This document shows, piece by piece, positions 37,744 to 46,059 of a stretch of DNA of 64,000 nucleotides; position 1 is the first letter of the stretch; each line of letters starts with the position of its first letter. A program made the position numbers and the translations under genes. This DNA comes from Domibacillus mangrovi (lineage in GTDB: Bacteria; Bacillota; Bacilli; Bacillales; Domibacillaceae): contig NZ_MRWQ01000004.1 in the NCBI RefSeq assembly GCF_001906925.1, positions 186,001 to 250,000 on the forward strand, in the 5' to 3' direction. The notes below the pieces were generated by a model. It did not search any database, had not been told where the DNA came from, and was given only the letters and a program-made list of their open reading frames with translations.

Positions 37744-37913
37744 ATTAACTACTTAAAATGGATTTTTATACATCCATTACGTAAAATATTATAAATATTT
37801 ATATATATGGAATATACTGTTTATAAAATTTGTGATTAATCTTCTGATAAACAGGAAACAATACAATCAGTAAGTGCAAAAAAGCACAATTAGTGAAAGG
37901 GGATATTCTACGA

Positions 37914-38270
37914 ATGAATGCGAAAATATTGAAAATAGCTAGTGGATCTGCACTCGCAGCGATGCTTCTTGTCGGCTGTGGAGGGGGAAATGATGAGGAG
38001 AATCAGGAAGAAAATCCAGCCGTTGAAGAAGATGTACAGGATGATAATGATATTATGGATGATAACAATGACAATGACATGATAGATGATAACAATGACA
38101 ATGACATGATGGATGATAACAATAATGACGTCTTGCCGGGAGAAAACGATGGAACCAACGATACGAATACCAATGATGATCTAGATCCGGCTACAGACGA
38201 GAATACACCTGAAGAAGATATTATTGAAGATCAAAAAGACATGAAAGACGCCAATAATAAAGACAGTTAA
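37914..38270 (+). CDS. Acidic Asp/Asn-rich lipoprotein
   Basis: Signal peptide of about 20 residues ending in the lipobox LLVGC, so the mature protein should be lipid-anchored outside the membrane. The rest is low-complexity and very acidic, with tandem DDNNDNDM repeats. ATG 37914 gives MNAKILKIASGSALAA; GTG 37893 is in frame but overlaps the AAAGGGGA site. 118 residues. No enzymatic domain is visible; ion binding or surface charge are guesses only. The DNA repeat (GATGATAACAATGACAATGA type) could vary in copy number. Confidence 0.75.
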   Translation: MNAKILKIASGSALAAMLLVGCGGGNDEENQEENPAVEEDVQDDNDIMDDNNDNDMIDDNNDNDMMDDNNNDVLPGENDGTNDTNTNDDLDPATDENTPEEDIIEDQKDMKDANNKDS

Positions 38271-38277
38271 CAAACTA

Positions 38278-38312
38278 AGCATCGCGCCGGGTTATTTGGG
38301 CGGTGCTTTTTT
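38278..38312 (+). terminator. Terminator after the lipoprotein gene
   Basis: AGCATCGCGCC / GGGCGGTGCT imperfect hairpin followed by TTTTTT. Confidence 0.75.
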
Positions 38313-38409
38313 AAAGGATAAAAAATTTTGTCACCGGTTCAAAAGTATGATAAGGTATAAGAGTTATTATTTTCGAGGAGTCAATGAGGCCATTTCTAGG
38401 AGGTACCTA

Positions 38410-38993
38410 TTGGCAATGTCAATGTTGAACAGTTTACCACAAGGTGTGAAAATTAGTATTACCCGGTCGATTAACACTGCTTTTGAACAATATATGGCGA
38501 AAGTTATGTGGGATGAAGAAAGTTATAGCCCACAAGATTTTATGAAAGAGTGGCGTCATTATATTCAGCATAAAGCATCCTGGTACAGCCAGATCGATGA
38601 AGAGCTGAAAACAGATCCATCTTTTCACGAAGAACTGGCTCAAAAAATTAATGAAGTCGTTGAGAAAATTTTTGCTGAAGAGCCAACAATAGATCAGATC
38701 CAAACGGTCGATGCTCTTCAAGAAGAACTCGGCACTAATTATGATTATTCCTGCAAAGCAGAAGCACGTTTTTATATCGATTTTTTAAAAAACTCGATAA
38801 AAAAAAAGTCGAACAGCTAAGTCCTGCCGATGAACGGGAGCTTGCGTTGGCTTCATTTCTGTACTATCAGGTATATGACACGGAATTGCCGGCGCAATCT
38901 TATACGAAACAGGACATTCACTATATTATTCAATTGTTGCAGCAAACCATTCAAACCGGTCATGACGGTCTGCAATCAGCGATTATTCATTGA
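38410..38993 (+). CDS. Unrecognised protein, reading frame shifted by -1 at an A-run
   Basis: The zero frame from TTG 38410 (ribosome-binding site TAGGAGGT) gives a 136-residue protein rich in charged helices that ends at 38820. At 38799-38807 nine A create A AAA AAG; a -1 step continues in frame as KVEQLSPADERELALASFLYYQVYD and stops at 38993. The continuation is protein-like and uses similar codons, so the gene was once, or still is, one frame of about 193 residues. It may be a pseudogene, a base-call error in the homopolymer, or true frameshifting. I do not recognise the family. It lies between the lipoprotein gene and ywpF. Confidence 0.6.
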
Positions 38994-39002
38994 TTAAAGA
39001 CT

Positions 39003-39035
39003 AACGCTTCCTTATAAAAGGGAAGCGCTTTTTTT
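39003..39035 (+). terminator. Terminator between convergent genes
   Basis: AACGCTTCC / GGAAGCG hairpin followed by seven T; it ends at the ywpF stop codon. Confidence 0.8.
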
Positions 39036-39457
39036 CATTTTCCCGGCATGTTTAACTGCTTCCGGATCGTATCCGTAAATGTATTTAGCAGTTCTTCTCC
39101 TTCAAGCCCTTCTTTCAAAAGTGAATCGAGTACCTGTTTAGTATAATCATTCCGTCTTTGGCGAAGCTGTGCATCAAACAGGACACTGATTCCATGATCA
39201 AGCTTTTGAATATCGCGCATTGAAACGGAAAAAATAGCTGGAGCATTTCCTCTATGAGTAATTGCGATACGGGCAGTTAAATTTGATACATGATGAAAAC
39301 GGCGAATGGATAATTCTTCGTTTTCATCTAGAAATAATTCAATAAGCCACGATTGTTTTTCATCTTCGCGATTAATAATTAAGCCGTCTTTTAACGGAAT
39401 TTTATGCGAATCTTCTTCTTTGTCTAAAAAAAATTCAGCAACCTTGAATGTTTTCAT
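39035..39457 (-). CDS. ywpF: YwpF family protein
   Basis: A 140-residue soluble protein matching the Bacillaceae YwpF family, function unknown. The N-terminal MKTFKVAEFFLDKEEDSHKIPLKDGLIINRED and helical C-terminus are typical. It is transcribed away from ssbB, as its B. subtilis counterpart lies just upstream of that gene. It is the last host gene before the integrated element. Confidence 0.85.
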   Translation of the reverse strand: MKTFKVAEFFLDKEEDSHKIPLKDGLIINREDEKQSWLIELFLDENEELSIRRFHHVSNLTARIAITHRGNAPAIFSVSMRDIQKLDHGISVLFDAQLRQRRNDYTKQVLDSLLKEGLEGEELLNTFTDTIRKQLNMPGK

Positions 39458-39692
39458 ATCAATGGTTCTCCCTTCTTGAAAGCGTTTTATATATTAAGTG
39501 TACCATAAAATTGTTGAATATCATTTTATTTACAAATAATAGGTGGTTATTCGACAGATTAAGACAAATATAGACATAATTATATTTATTTAGACAAACA
39601 AATATCCTGTCAGGCGGGGGAAAATCAATAAATGGTGATTTGATCTTTTGTCCTTCAATTTTTATGATGTAGTCAATAAGCAGAAAGGAGGA

Positions 39693-39712
39693 ATTAATCT
39701 GATTAACCAAGT
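39693..39712 (+). repeat. attL of the integrated element
   Basis: attaatctgattaaccaagt, identical to the copy at 56571-56590 and not extended on either side. It overlaps the original ssbB start region, right after the ribosome-binding site AAAGGAGG (39684-39691). Confidence 0.85.
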
Positions 39713-39776
39713 AGAAAAGATTATGTCGATAAAACCTTATAGTATAAGGGTTTTACTGCTCAACGCTTCATTATAG
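39699..39776 (+). pseudogene. ssbB 5' stub left at attL
   Basis: The native ssbB ribosome-binding site AAAGGAGG is followed after seven bases by CTG ATT AAC CAA GT, the first codons of ssbB. The frame then runs into element sequence and stops after 25 codons. A near-perfect inverted repeat (AAAACCTTAT / ATAAGGGTTTT, 39731-39754) follows and may act as a terminator for int on the other strand. Confidence 0.7.
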
Positions 39777-39847
39777 TATTAAAAAACTCATAAAAAAATC
39801 ATAGGTAAATATTTACCAGTAGAAAAGCAAAGGCTGACAGCTTCATT

Positions 39848-41011
39848 TTACAGCAAACCGTTCATCAAATCACTGAATTGTTGTGCAGCCTTTTCTTCCA
39901 TGTTGGCCGTCATATGAGCATAAATATTCATCGTGGTTTTAATATCTCCATGACCGAGCCGCTGCTGAATTTCTTTTATACCTACACCTGCTTCAATTAA
40001 CAGTGAGGTATGTGTATGACGAAACGAATGTGGCGTGATTGACTTCTCAATACCAGCCGTTTTCAACAGTCGTTGTAGACGGCCATCTACAAAGTTTCTT
40101 GTCATGGGTAATCCATCATTCCGGGCGAAAACGAATTGATGATTTTGATAATACTGGCCATATTTTAAAATATGCTCGTTTTGTGCGGCTTTATGTTTCT
40201 TGAACAAGCTGATTAAGTGTTCATCCGTACGCAGTGTCCGGTGGGAGCTGCTCGTTTTTGGTGTCAACAGTTCAAACTTCTTTGCATTATTCTGTGGCGT
40301 ATACAGTGTTTTGGAGATTCTAAGGGTAAGCTGCAAAAGATCGATATCGGCCCATTTTAGCGCCAATGCTTCTCCAATCCGCATACCTGTATACGCAAGT
40401 GTGGTAAAGATAAGTTCATCTTGAGGCAGTCCATGTTGTTTTGTTACACGCAAAAAATGTGCAAGTTCTTCTTTCTCCAGAAACTTAATGTCCTCATCAT
40501 TCTGCTCCAGATCTTCCACGCTTACTTTCTTTTTGGGTAGCTTAAAGTTTTCCGTCGGGTCCGTCTTGATCAGTTCAAGATCTATTGCCCGTTTAAATAG
40601 CATTTTGCCACTGGTATGTATCGCCTGTAAGTAGTTTTTGCTATATTCGCTGCTTAATTCATATAGCCGCTCCTGGTACATCTTCTTTGTAATCTTTCTT
40701 AGGGGTACTTTGCTCCACGGTTCAGTTAGCTGTTTTAAATTAACTTTACGGGTACGGGCGCTGCTGCTTTTTGCATTTTGACTATACCAGGTTAAAAAGT
40801 CTTCCACATATGTTGCTACTTTGATTTTAGTTTCTGTCTGATAGTCACCGTCTTCAAATTGTTTTTCTAAGAGAGCAGCTGCGCGGATCGCATCCTTCTC
40901 TGTTTTAAATGTCGATTTTGTCTTTTGCCGCTGCTTCTTCGTCACTGGATCTATTCCCAGGCTGACGTTATAACCCCACTTACCAGTCTTTGTTTGGTAT
41001 ATGTAGGCCAT
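39848..41011 (-). CDS. int: Tyrosine recombinase / integrase
   Basis: Site-specific recombinase that should integrate and excise the element at the 20-bp core in ssbB. The N-terminal arm-binding domain (AYIYQTKTGKWGYNVSLG), a core-binding SAM-like domain (about 65-165) and the catalytic domain with Arg211 (TGMRIGEAL), Lys252, His328-x-x-Arg331 (HSFRH), His354 (LGHGD) and nucleophile Tyr364 (NIYAH) are complete, so it is probably active. 387 residues, Tn916/phage type. It sits at the attL end and points outward. Confidence 0.95.
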   Translation of the reverse strand: MAYIYQTKTGKWGYNVSLGIDPVTKKQRQKTKSTFKTEKDAIRAAALLEKQFEDGDYQTETKIKVATYVEDFLTWYSQNAKSSSARTRKVNLKQLTEPWSKVPLRKITKKMYQERLYELSSEYSKNYLQAIHTSGKMLFKRAIDLELIKTDPTENFKLPKKKVSVEDLEQNDEDIKFLEKEELAHFLRVTKQHGLPQDELIFTTLAYTGMRIGEALALKWADIDLLQLTLRISKTLYTPQNNAKKFELLTPKTSSSHRTLRTDEHLISLFKKHKAAQNEHILKYGQYYQNHQFVFARNDGLPMTRNFVDGRLQRLLKTAGIEKSITPHSFRHTHTSLLIEAGVGIKEIQQRLGHGDIKTTMNIYAHMTANMEEKAAQQFSDLMNGLL

Positions 41012-41046
41012 TAAGGATCAATCCTCTCCAGATTCTTTTTTCAGTT

Positions 41047-41472
41047 TTATTTTTGAGGGAATGTTCTTTCTAAAATATTTATTAAGAACTCCTTATCAGC
41101 TTCTGAAAGGTGGGTTTCTTTATAATACACTTCGGCATACATAGTTAATATTGAGTACATATCAAATATTTTCTTTCCTTCAGATGTAGTAGCTCCTGTC
41201 GATTCTGTTGCTGTTCCTCCAAAAGTTTCTATTAAAGAATATTCTTTATAATCTGTATGACCAGCTAAGTCCATAAGTTGGATAAACGGTACATCTAAAC
41301 CTATAGATAATTTTCTTATCATATCGGGTTTTGGCGCATTGCGTTTTCCATTTTCTAATTGAGATAAGTAAGAATGCGATAAATTGCCTCGTTCTGCTAC
41401 CTCTTTTAAGGAAAGTTTTTTCTTTGTACGTATTTCTTTTATTTCTTTTCCGAATGTAGTAATTTTAATCAC
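41047..41472 (-). CDS. XRE-family repressor of the element
   Basis: Lysogeny-type regulator: an N-terminal HTH (FGKEIKEIRTKKKLSLKEVAERGNLSHSYLSQLENGKR) and a C-terminal region of about 70 residues for oligomerisation or signal response, with no metalloprotease or LexA-type cleavage motif that I can see. 141 residues, starting at GTG 41472 with a weak upstream site. It is divergent from the Cro-like gene and should keep the element silent by binding the operators between them. Confidence 0.88.
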   Translation of the reverse strand: MIKITTFGKEIKEIRTKKKLSLKEVAERGNLSHSYLSQLENGKRNAPKPDMIRKLSIGLDVPFIQLMDLAGHTDYKEYSLIETFGGTATESTGATTSEGKKIFDMYSILTMYAEVYYKETHLSEADKEFLINILERTFPQK

Positions 41473-41493
41473 CTCGTTTTGTTTGTTGTTTTA

Positions 41494-41569
41494 ATTATAT
41501 GTAGTGTGTTTTACAAATGCAAACTTTTTTTGATTTTATGTTGCAAATGATAACCCTTTGTTTTATAAT
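41494..41569. promoter_or_regulatory. Divergent promoters with paired operators
   Basis: Minus strand: TTGCAT -35 (41517-41522), 17-bp spacer, TATAAT -10 (41494-41499) for the repressor. Plus strand: TTGCAA -35 (41541-41546), 17-bp spacer, TATAAT -10 (41564-41569) for the Cro-like gene. Each -35 lies in the related 14-mers TTACAAATGCAAAC (41511) and TTGCAAATGATAAC (41541). A third copy is at 41815, inside the Cro-like gene, as part of an exact 20-nt repeat of 41538-41557. Confidence 0.7.
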
Positions 41570-41599
41570 GAAGTTAAGTTAACAAAAGGCGGTGAGAAA

Positions 41600-41848
41600 A
41601 TGATTGTTATTACCATTAAAGACTTTGGTTCTACAAGAATTGAAATTGCTCGTAAAGGTAAAAGTTTGAGGGGTTTTTCAAAAGAAATTGGAATTTCTCA
41701 ATCTTATTTATCTCAGGTATTAAACGGTAAGAGAAACCCATCTGCTTCAGTAGCTTATAAAATAGCGAAGGGCTTAATGCTTGAAGTTGAAGATATTTTT
41801 TTTGTCAATAATGTTGCAAATGATAACCCTCATGAAACAAATGTATAA
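41600..41848 (+). CDS. Cro-like XRE regulator
   Basis: 82-residue HTH protein (GFSKEIGISQSYLSQVLNGKRNPSASVAYKIAKGL), the likely antagonist of the divergent repressor. ATG 41600 follows AAAGGCGGTGAG; the frame upstream to 41558 covers the promoter and is not coding. Its recognition helix SQSYLSQVLNGKR resembles that of the repressor (SHSYLSQLENGKR), consistent with both reading the same operators. Its 3' end contains the third operator-like copy. Confidence 0.85.
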   Translation: MIVITIKDFGSTRIEIARKGKSLRGFSKEIGISQSYLSQVLNGKRNPSASVAYKIAKGLMLEVEDIFFVNNVANDNPHETNV

Positions 41849-41908
41849 AGTTTAGCAACAATGTCATTGGTCATTAGAGTTTGAATCCTAGTTAAGGAGG
41901 CACAAAAC

Positions 41909-42238
41909 ATGATCGAAATAAAAATTGATGAAGATGAGCTCCGCTCAATTTATTTAGTGGAAGTACAAAGGAGATTAGACAAAATTGAGTCGGAAAGCCT
42001 GCTTATGACAGGTGCAGAGCTTAAAAAGTATTTAAACCTTTCGTGGCCCACAATCAGCGAGCTTTTCTTGTGGCGGGATGACTTTAAGCGGATCAAGGTG
42101 GGTAGTAAATATCTCTTCTTTAAACCAGACGTTGATGTGTTTATTGAGAAATGGGTCCGAGAAATAGAAGTAGCTGGAGGAGACGCGAAGAGTTTAAATC
42201 GAGTGAGGAAGGCGAAGCAACAGAGAGAAATTGTCTAA
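41909..42238 (+). CDS. Excisionase-like DNA-binding protein
   Basis: 109 residues with a winged-helix excisionase-type segment (MTGAELKKYLNLSWPTISELFLWRDDFKRIKVGSKYLFFKPDVDVFIEKW) and a basic tail. Such proteins direct integrases toward excision or act as regulators; the place between Cro and the replicase suits an Xis role, which is inferred. Starts at ATG 41909 after AAGGAGGCACAAAAC. Confidence 0.65.
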   Translation: MIEIKIDEDELRSIYLVEVQRRLDKIESESLLMTGAELKKYLNLSWPTISELFLWRDDFKRIKVGSKYLFFKPDVDVFIEKWVREIEVAGGDAKSLNRVRKAKQQREIV

Positions 42239-42285
42239 TGCTCAGCACTTCTACGAAGTAATGAAGAAGGAGGTGAAGACATTCG

Positions 42286-44694
42286 ATGATTGAAGCTGCT
42301 AATTTAACTGAAGAAATTATTGCTGTAGCCAAAAGGCTTTTACCTGGAACAAAAATAATTAAGCTCAAAGGTTATAGTGCAAGAAACTCAGAATACAGCA
42401 AAGCAAAGCATCCAATAGGTAAGTGGAAAGATGCAAATGATCTTACTTCTGATCAGGTAGAAATTTTCCTAAATAAGAAGCATTGGATTGGGGCAACAAT
42501 ACCCGCTGGCCGGATTGTTATAGATGTAGATGAAGAAGAAAAGGGATTATTGCTAAAAGAACTTCTTGAAGGAGAAGGTATCCATCATCACGCTATAAAA
42601 ACACCTAATGGATACCAGTTTATTTTTGCTAAATCATCTGAGCCTAAAATCAAACAGGTTTCTAAACACTTTACTGCAATCGGAATAAAAGTTGACACTA
42701 AACCTCCTGAATCTGGTTATATCGTTTGGCCAACAAAAAATACTGAAGGTCGGTTTATACTGACTCAAAGTATTGATAGGTTGGACGAGCTGCCAAATTA
42801 TCTTCATCCAGTTTGGAATGGAGAGAAAACAAAGGATTATGACTTTCCGATCCCTTTTACTGATCAGGGAGCCCGCAATACATCTTTATATGAATTTGCT
42901 CGAAGGCTTAGATCGTGTGATACACCTATAGATATTATTGAAGCTGGGGTACACCTGATTTATGAGCACTTTATATACGATAAAACGGACTTTCCGGTTA
43001 GTGATTTAAAACCATTGCTAAATTCTGTTCTAAAGCTGGAAGTCAGCAAAAGTGATAGAAAAAGTACTTCTATGCCAGGCATTCAAGTTATCCCTATTCC
43101 ATATAAGGTGATTAACAATGCCTTATATAAAACAGAATCAAAGGCAATAAGAGGGGGAGGCGTTGAGACTAGAGACGTTATGGTGGCCCGGCAAGTACCC
43201 ATCATCAAAAGGGAGTTACACAACGTAGAACGTCCTCAGGTCTATTATGAGTTGACTTGGAATGATAGAGGTAGTCAAGTGAACGAATTAGTACCAGCAG
43301 GCACACTCGCAACCAAAAAGGATTTAATACAGCTGGCTGATAAGGGTTTTGCTTGTAACGATAATAATGCCAAACAGCTAATTGATTATTTTGATAAAAT
43401 GCTGGCTTTTAATGAAATAGATCGAGGCTATATGGTGGATCGGATAGGACACATCAAAAAAGATTTAGCTCATCCTCTACTCGCTAAAAATTATGACATA
43501 CTCCCAGGCGATCAGGGGGAACAACAGCTAGTCGAAGCATTTCAAATCTCAGGAACAGTTGAGGAATGGGTTAAGAATGTATTTGACAGAATCAAAAGCC
43601 ATCCCAATGCTTTATTCTTTGTTCTTGCTTCATTTGCTAGCATTCTGCTTCATGACTTGAAAATAGATCCATTTATTGTGGATCTAACAAGCAGCACATC
43701 TAAGGGGAAAACAACTGCCCTAAAAATTGCAGCTAGCGTATGGGGAACAAGCGAATTAGTTAATGAATTTAATGCTACCAAAGTCAGCATTGAACGGAAA
43801 TCTGCATTTTTAAATAGTTTTCCTTTGCTAATGGATGATAGTAGGAAAGCCGATGAAAAACTGCTTCAGTCCTTTGTTTATACATTTAGTGGAGGAAAAT
43901 CAAAAGGTAGAGGCACACTTAGTGGTTCGCAACGTGAGCAGACATGGAGAAATATTATGCTCACAACTGGAGAGGTCTCTTTGAATGAATATGCTGCGAA
44001 AGCTGGGGGAGCTGCCGCCCGGATAATCAGCTTGTCAGATAGCCCATTCAAGAATGTTGATCATACTTTTTTTGCCCAAATTTATGAATCATTAGAGCAG
44101 AATCATGGAGCAGTTGGTCTTGAATTTTTGAAACAATACCAGAAGCATAAGGATGAATATATACCTCAATTTTATAGAACGAAAGATCATTATATAAGCA
44201 AATCTCAAGGGAATGAAGTCTTAACAAGGTTATCTCTATACTATGCGACTGTTCATTTTGCTGGCCGACTATTGAAAGAATTCTTAGGAATTGAGATGGA
44301 CTTAAAAGCATTGGATACTCTTTTTGACATAATTGCCCAGGATAATAAAGCGATAGACAAGCCTAAAGAATTGTTGGAAGAGCTACTAATACAATTGGAT
44401 AGTTCCCGTCGAGATATTTATTATGATTATCCGCCTAACAATATTAAGGCTTTATATAGAAATGACACACTTTGCCTTACTCCAGCTTTCCTTAAAGAGT
44501 TTCTTGGTCCAGAAGAAAAGATGATTAGAAGAGAATGGATGGAAAGAGGATTTACGGTAACGAGTTTCAGAAACGATCGGAAAGTTGATTATCAATTGGT
44601 AAAACATCAAGGAAGCTCCTTTAGGATTGTCCAGATCAACAGAGAAATCTTAGATGAAATCGGATTAGACTTTAAAGAGGTTAAGACGAAGTAA
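42286..44694 (+). CDS. Primase-polymerase / DUF927 replicative helicase
   Basis: Replication protein of the element, 802 residues. Residues 1-180 resemble bifunctional primase-polymerases, with acidic residues in RIVIDVDEEEKG and a TPNGYQFIF strand. Residues about 430-650 match the DUF927 helicase-like ATPase, with Walker A STSKGKTTALKIAASVWG near residue 470, FPLLMDDSRKA as Walker B and NIMLTTGEVSL further on. Such proteins drive autonomous replication of satellites and some plasmids. An iteron array begins at its stop codon. AAGGAGGTGA precedes ATG 42286. Confidence 0.85.
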   Translation: MIEAANLTEEIIAVAKRLLPGTKIIKLKGYSARNSEYSKAKHPIGKWKDANDLTSDQVEIFLNKKHWIGATIPAGRIVIDVDEEEKGLLLKELLEGEGIHHHAIKTPNGYQFIFAKSSEPKIKQVSKHFTAIGIKVDTKPPESGYIVWPTKNTEGRFILTQSIDRLDELPNYLHPVWNGEKTKDYDFPIPFTDQGARNTSLYEFARRLRSCDTPIDIIEAGVHLIYEHFIYDKTDFPVSDLKPLLNSVLKLEVSKSDRKSTSMPGIQVIPIPYKVINNALYKTESKAIRGGGVETRDVMVARQVPIIKRELHNVERPQVYYELTWNDRGSQVNELVPAGTLATKKDLIQLADKGFACNDNNAKQLIDYFDKMLAFNEIDRGYMVDRIGHIKKDLAHPLLAKNYDILPGDQGEQQLVEAFQISGTVEEWVKNVFDRIKSHPNALFFVLASFASILLHDLKIDPFIVDLTSSTSKGKTTALKIAASVWGTSELVNEFNATKVSIERKSAFLNSFPLLMDDSRKADEKLLQSFVYTFSGGKSKGRGTLSGSQREQTWRNIMLTTGEVSLNEYAAKAGGAAARIISLSDSPFKNVDHTFFAQIYESLEQNHGAVGLEFLKQYQKHKDEYIPQFYRTKDHYISKSQGNEVLTRLSLYYATVHFAGRLLKEFLGIEMDLKALDTLFDIIAQDNKAIDKPKELLEELLIQLDSSRRDIYYDYPPNNIKALYRNDTLCLTPAFLKEFLGPEEKMIRREWMERGFTVTSFRNDRKVDYQLVKHQGSSFRIVQINREILDEIGLDFKEVKTK

Positions 44695-44984
44695 CCACAA
44701 GTAACCAAAATATTTAACAAGTGGTTACCGTAAAAACGTTGATGTATCAACCTTATACCTAATAAGTAACATGAGTAACCAAAGTAACCTAAAAAAATAT
44801 ATAGTCATATGTATTTTTACTTAAAAAACAATTACTAAGGATAGAAAGCTATATAAGTGCATTCATAAAAAATTTGGTTACTTGGTTACTTTTCAAATAT
44901 ATGGACCACGAATGTTGATTTAACAACGTTTATGACTGGTTACCTTTTTGGAAACTCGGGTTACCACTGGTTACAGTAGGTTAC
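44691..44984. repeat. Iteron array, candidate replication origin
   Basis: Exact GTAACC at 44691, 44701, 44775 and 44784 (plus GTAAC at 44766) and exact GGTTAC at 44723, 44876, 44884, 44938, 44959, 44969 and 44979. Copies cluster at 8-10 base spacing; left copies mostly face one way and right copies the other, around an AT-rich core (44790-44875). Two GTTGAT-type inverted repeats (about 44737 and 44913) lie within. This is the usual layout of an origin bound by an adjacent replicase. Confidence 0.75.
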
Positions 44985-45002
44985 CACATGGAGGCTTAGA
45001 TA

Positions 45003-45233
45003 ATGAGAAGAAAAAAGTACGATGCTCCAGTACTATTGGGAATTGAGCGAGGAACAAAAGGATATATGGCTGTTTGGTGCCCTTATTGTGTGGACTTCCA
45101 TTTGCACGGCCAAGAAGAAGGTCATGTTGTAGCACATTGTATAGATCCTGAAAGTCCTTTTAATTCGACGGGCTATTATATCAAGAAAATTAAATATGCT
45201 GGTAAAAGGGTCATTCTGGAAAATGGAAAGTAA
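45003..45233 (+). CDS. Small phage-type protein with Cys/His motif
   Basis: 76 residues with AVWCPYCVDFHLHGQEEGHVVAHCIDPESPF. The CxxC plus HxH and GHVVAHC pattern suggests a small zinc-binding protein; short proteins with a GHR.AHC-like motif are common in phages and actinobacterial elements. Function unknown. Starts at ATG 45003, soon after the iterons. Confidence 0.65.
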   Translation: MRRKKYDAPVLLGIERGTKGYMAVWCPYCVDFHLHGQEEGHVVAHCIDPESPFNSTGYYIKKIKYAGKRVILENGK

Positions 45234-45257
45234 AAGACTTAAATGGAGGAATTGATG

Positions 45258-45602
45258 ATGAAAACTGAACTGAAAGAAATTTCTTATGAGCTCGATGACA
45301 AGGTGAATAGTGTCAGCCTCAGTGTACGAACCCTTAATGATATTCAGATTCTTTTGGGACAATTAAAAGTAAGTATGGAAGAAGCAGATCATTCAAACGA
45401 TCGGCAATTCTACTTCGAATCCCATTTTAGGAAAGTGAGGGTTCTATCCGAACTAACTTTTTATACGATGGGAAAGCTGGGTAAGGATCTTGCCTATTTG
45501 GAGGAGTTAAAAGATAAGCTCTTTGAAATGGTTAATAGTTCTGAAGAAAATAAAAAAGCTTCCACGGAATGTGAAAGCAAAAGCGAAATAAAAGAAAGAT
45601 AG
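45258..45602 (+). CDS. Unrecognised helical protein
   Basis: 114 residues, mostly predicted helix (NDIQILLGQLKVSMEEADHSND, DLAYLEELKDKLFEMVNSSEENK), with no motif I recognise. GGAGG at 45246 favours ATG 45258 over the first ATG at 45243, which overlaps it. It is part of the small-gene run between the replicase and the ArpU-like genes. Confidence 0.6.
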   Translation: MKTELKEISYELDDKVNSVSLSVRTLNDIQILLGQLKVSMEEADHSNDRQFYFESHFRKVRVLSELTFYTMGKLGKDLAYLEELKDKLFEMVNSSEENKKASTECESKSEIKER

Positions 45603-45654
45603 AAAGCCTTGTCTATCCTTGAGCTATAAGTATTTTAGCACAAGGTGGGATTCC

Positions 45655-46059
45655 ATGGAACATAAACTTTCCTGTGTTGCGGATATGAGGGAGATTCGGA
45701 AGATCCTTATAAATGAGTTCGAAAGATACCGATTCTACAGGTACACTTTAATGCCCAGGTGGGAGGGAAATGAAGAAATACCCGATCCAACATATTCGCC
45801 TGATCAGCAGGAGGCCATTAATAATTACTGCGCAAAGATAGAATCTGCAGTCTCAATGCTTCCGTGTAGAGAAAGAGACTTGATACAAGAGAGGTATCTC
45901 AGTGTGGAAAGTGAATATCTGACTGATATTGAAATGTACCAACAGCGTATGAAACCGACTATATCAGCTGCAGCATATAGAAGTTGTAAAAACAAAGCAA
46001 TGCAGAAATTAGCTTTCTATTTAGGAATGCTGATCAGAATGGATTCAGTGGATGACTGA
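45655..46059 (+). CDS. ArpU-family transcriptional regulator, first copy
   Basis: 134 residues resembling ArpU-type phage late regulators: ERDLIQERYLSVESEYLTDIEMYQQRM followed by a sigma-region-4-like helix and YRSCKNKAMQKLAFYLGMLI. In phages these genes precede the packaging module and switch on late transcription. ATG 45655 follows AAGGTGGGA; the TTG at 45619 lacks a site. It overlaps the next gene by eight bases. Confidence 0.7.
   Translation: MEHKLSCVADMREIRKILINEFERYRFYRYTLMPRWEGNEEIPDPTYSPDQQEAINNYCAKIESAVSMLPCRERDLIQERYLSVESEYLTDIEMYQQRMKPTISAAAYRSCKNKAMQKLAFYLGMLIRMDSVDD

Noticed and set aside
37998-38120. Possible repeat array in the GATGATAACAATGACAATGA stretch
   Set aside because: It is the coding sequence of a low-complexity acidic lipoprotein tail, in frame throughout.
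44691-44984. Possible CRISPR array from repeated GGTTAC/GTAACC
   Set aside because: The unit is only six bases, occurs in both orientations and has no regular spacers; it fits iterons.
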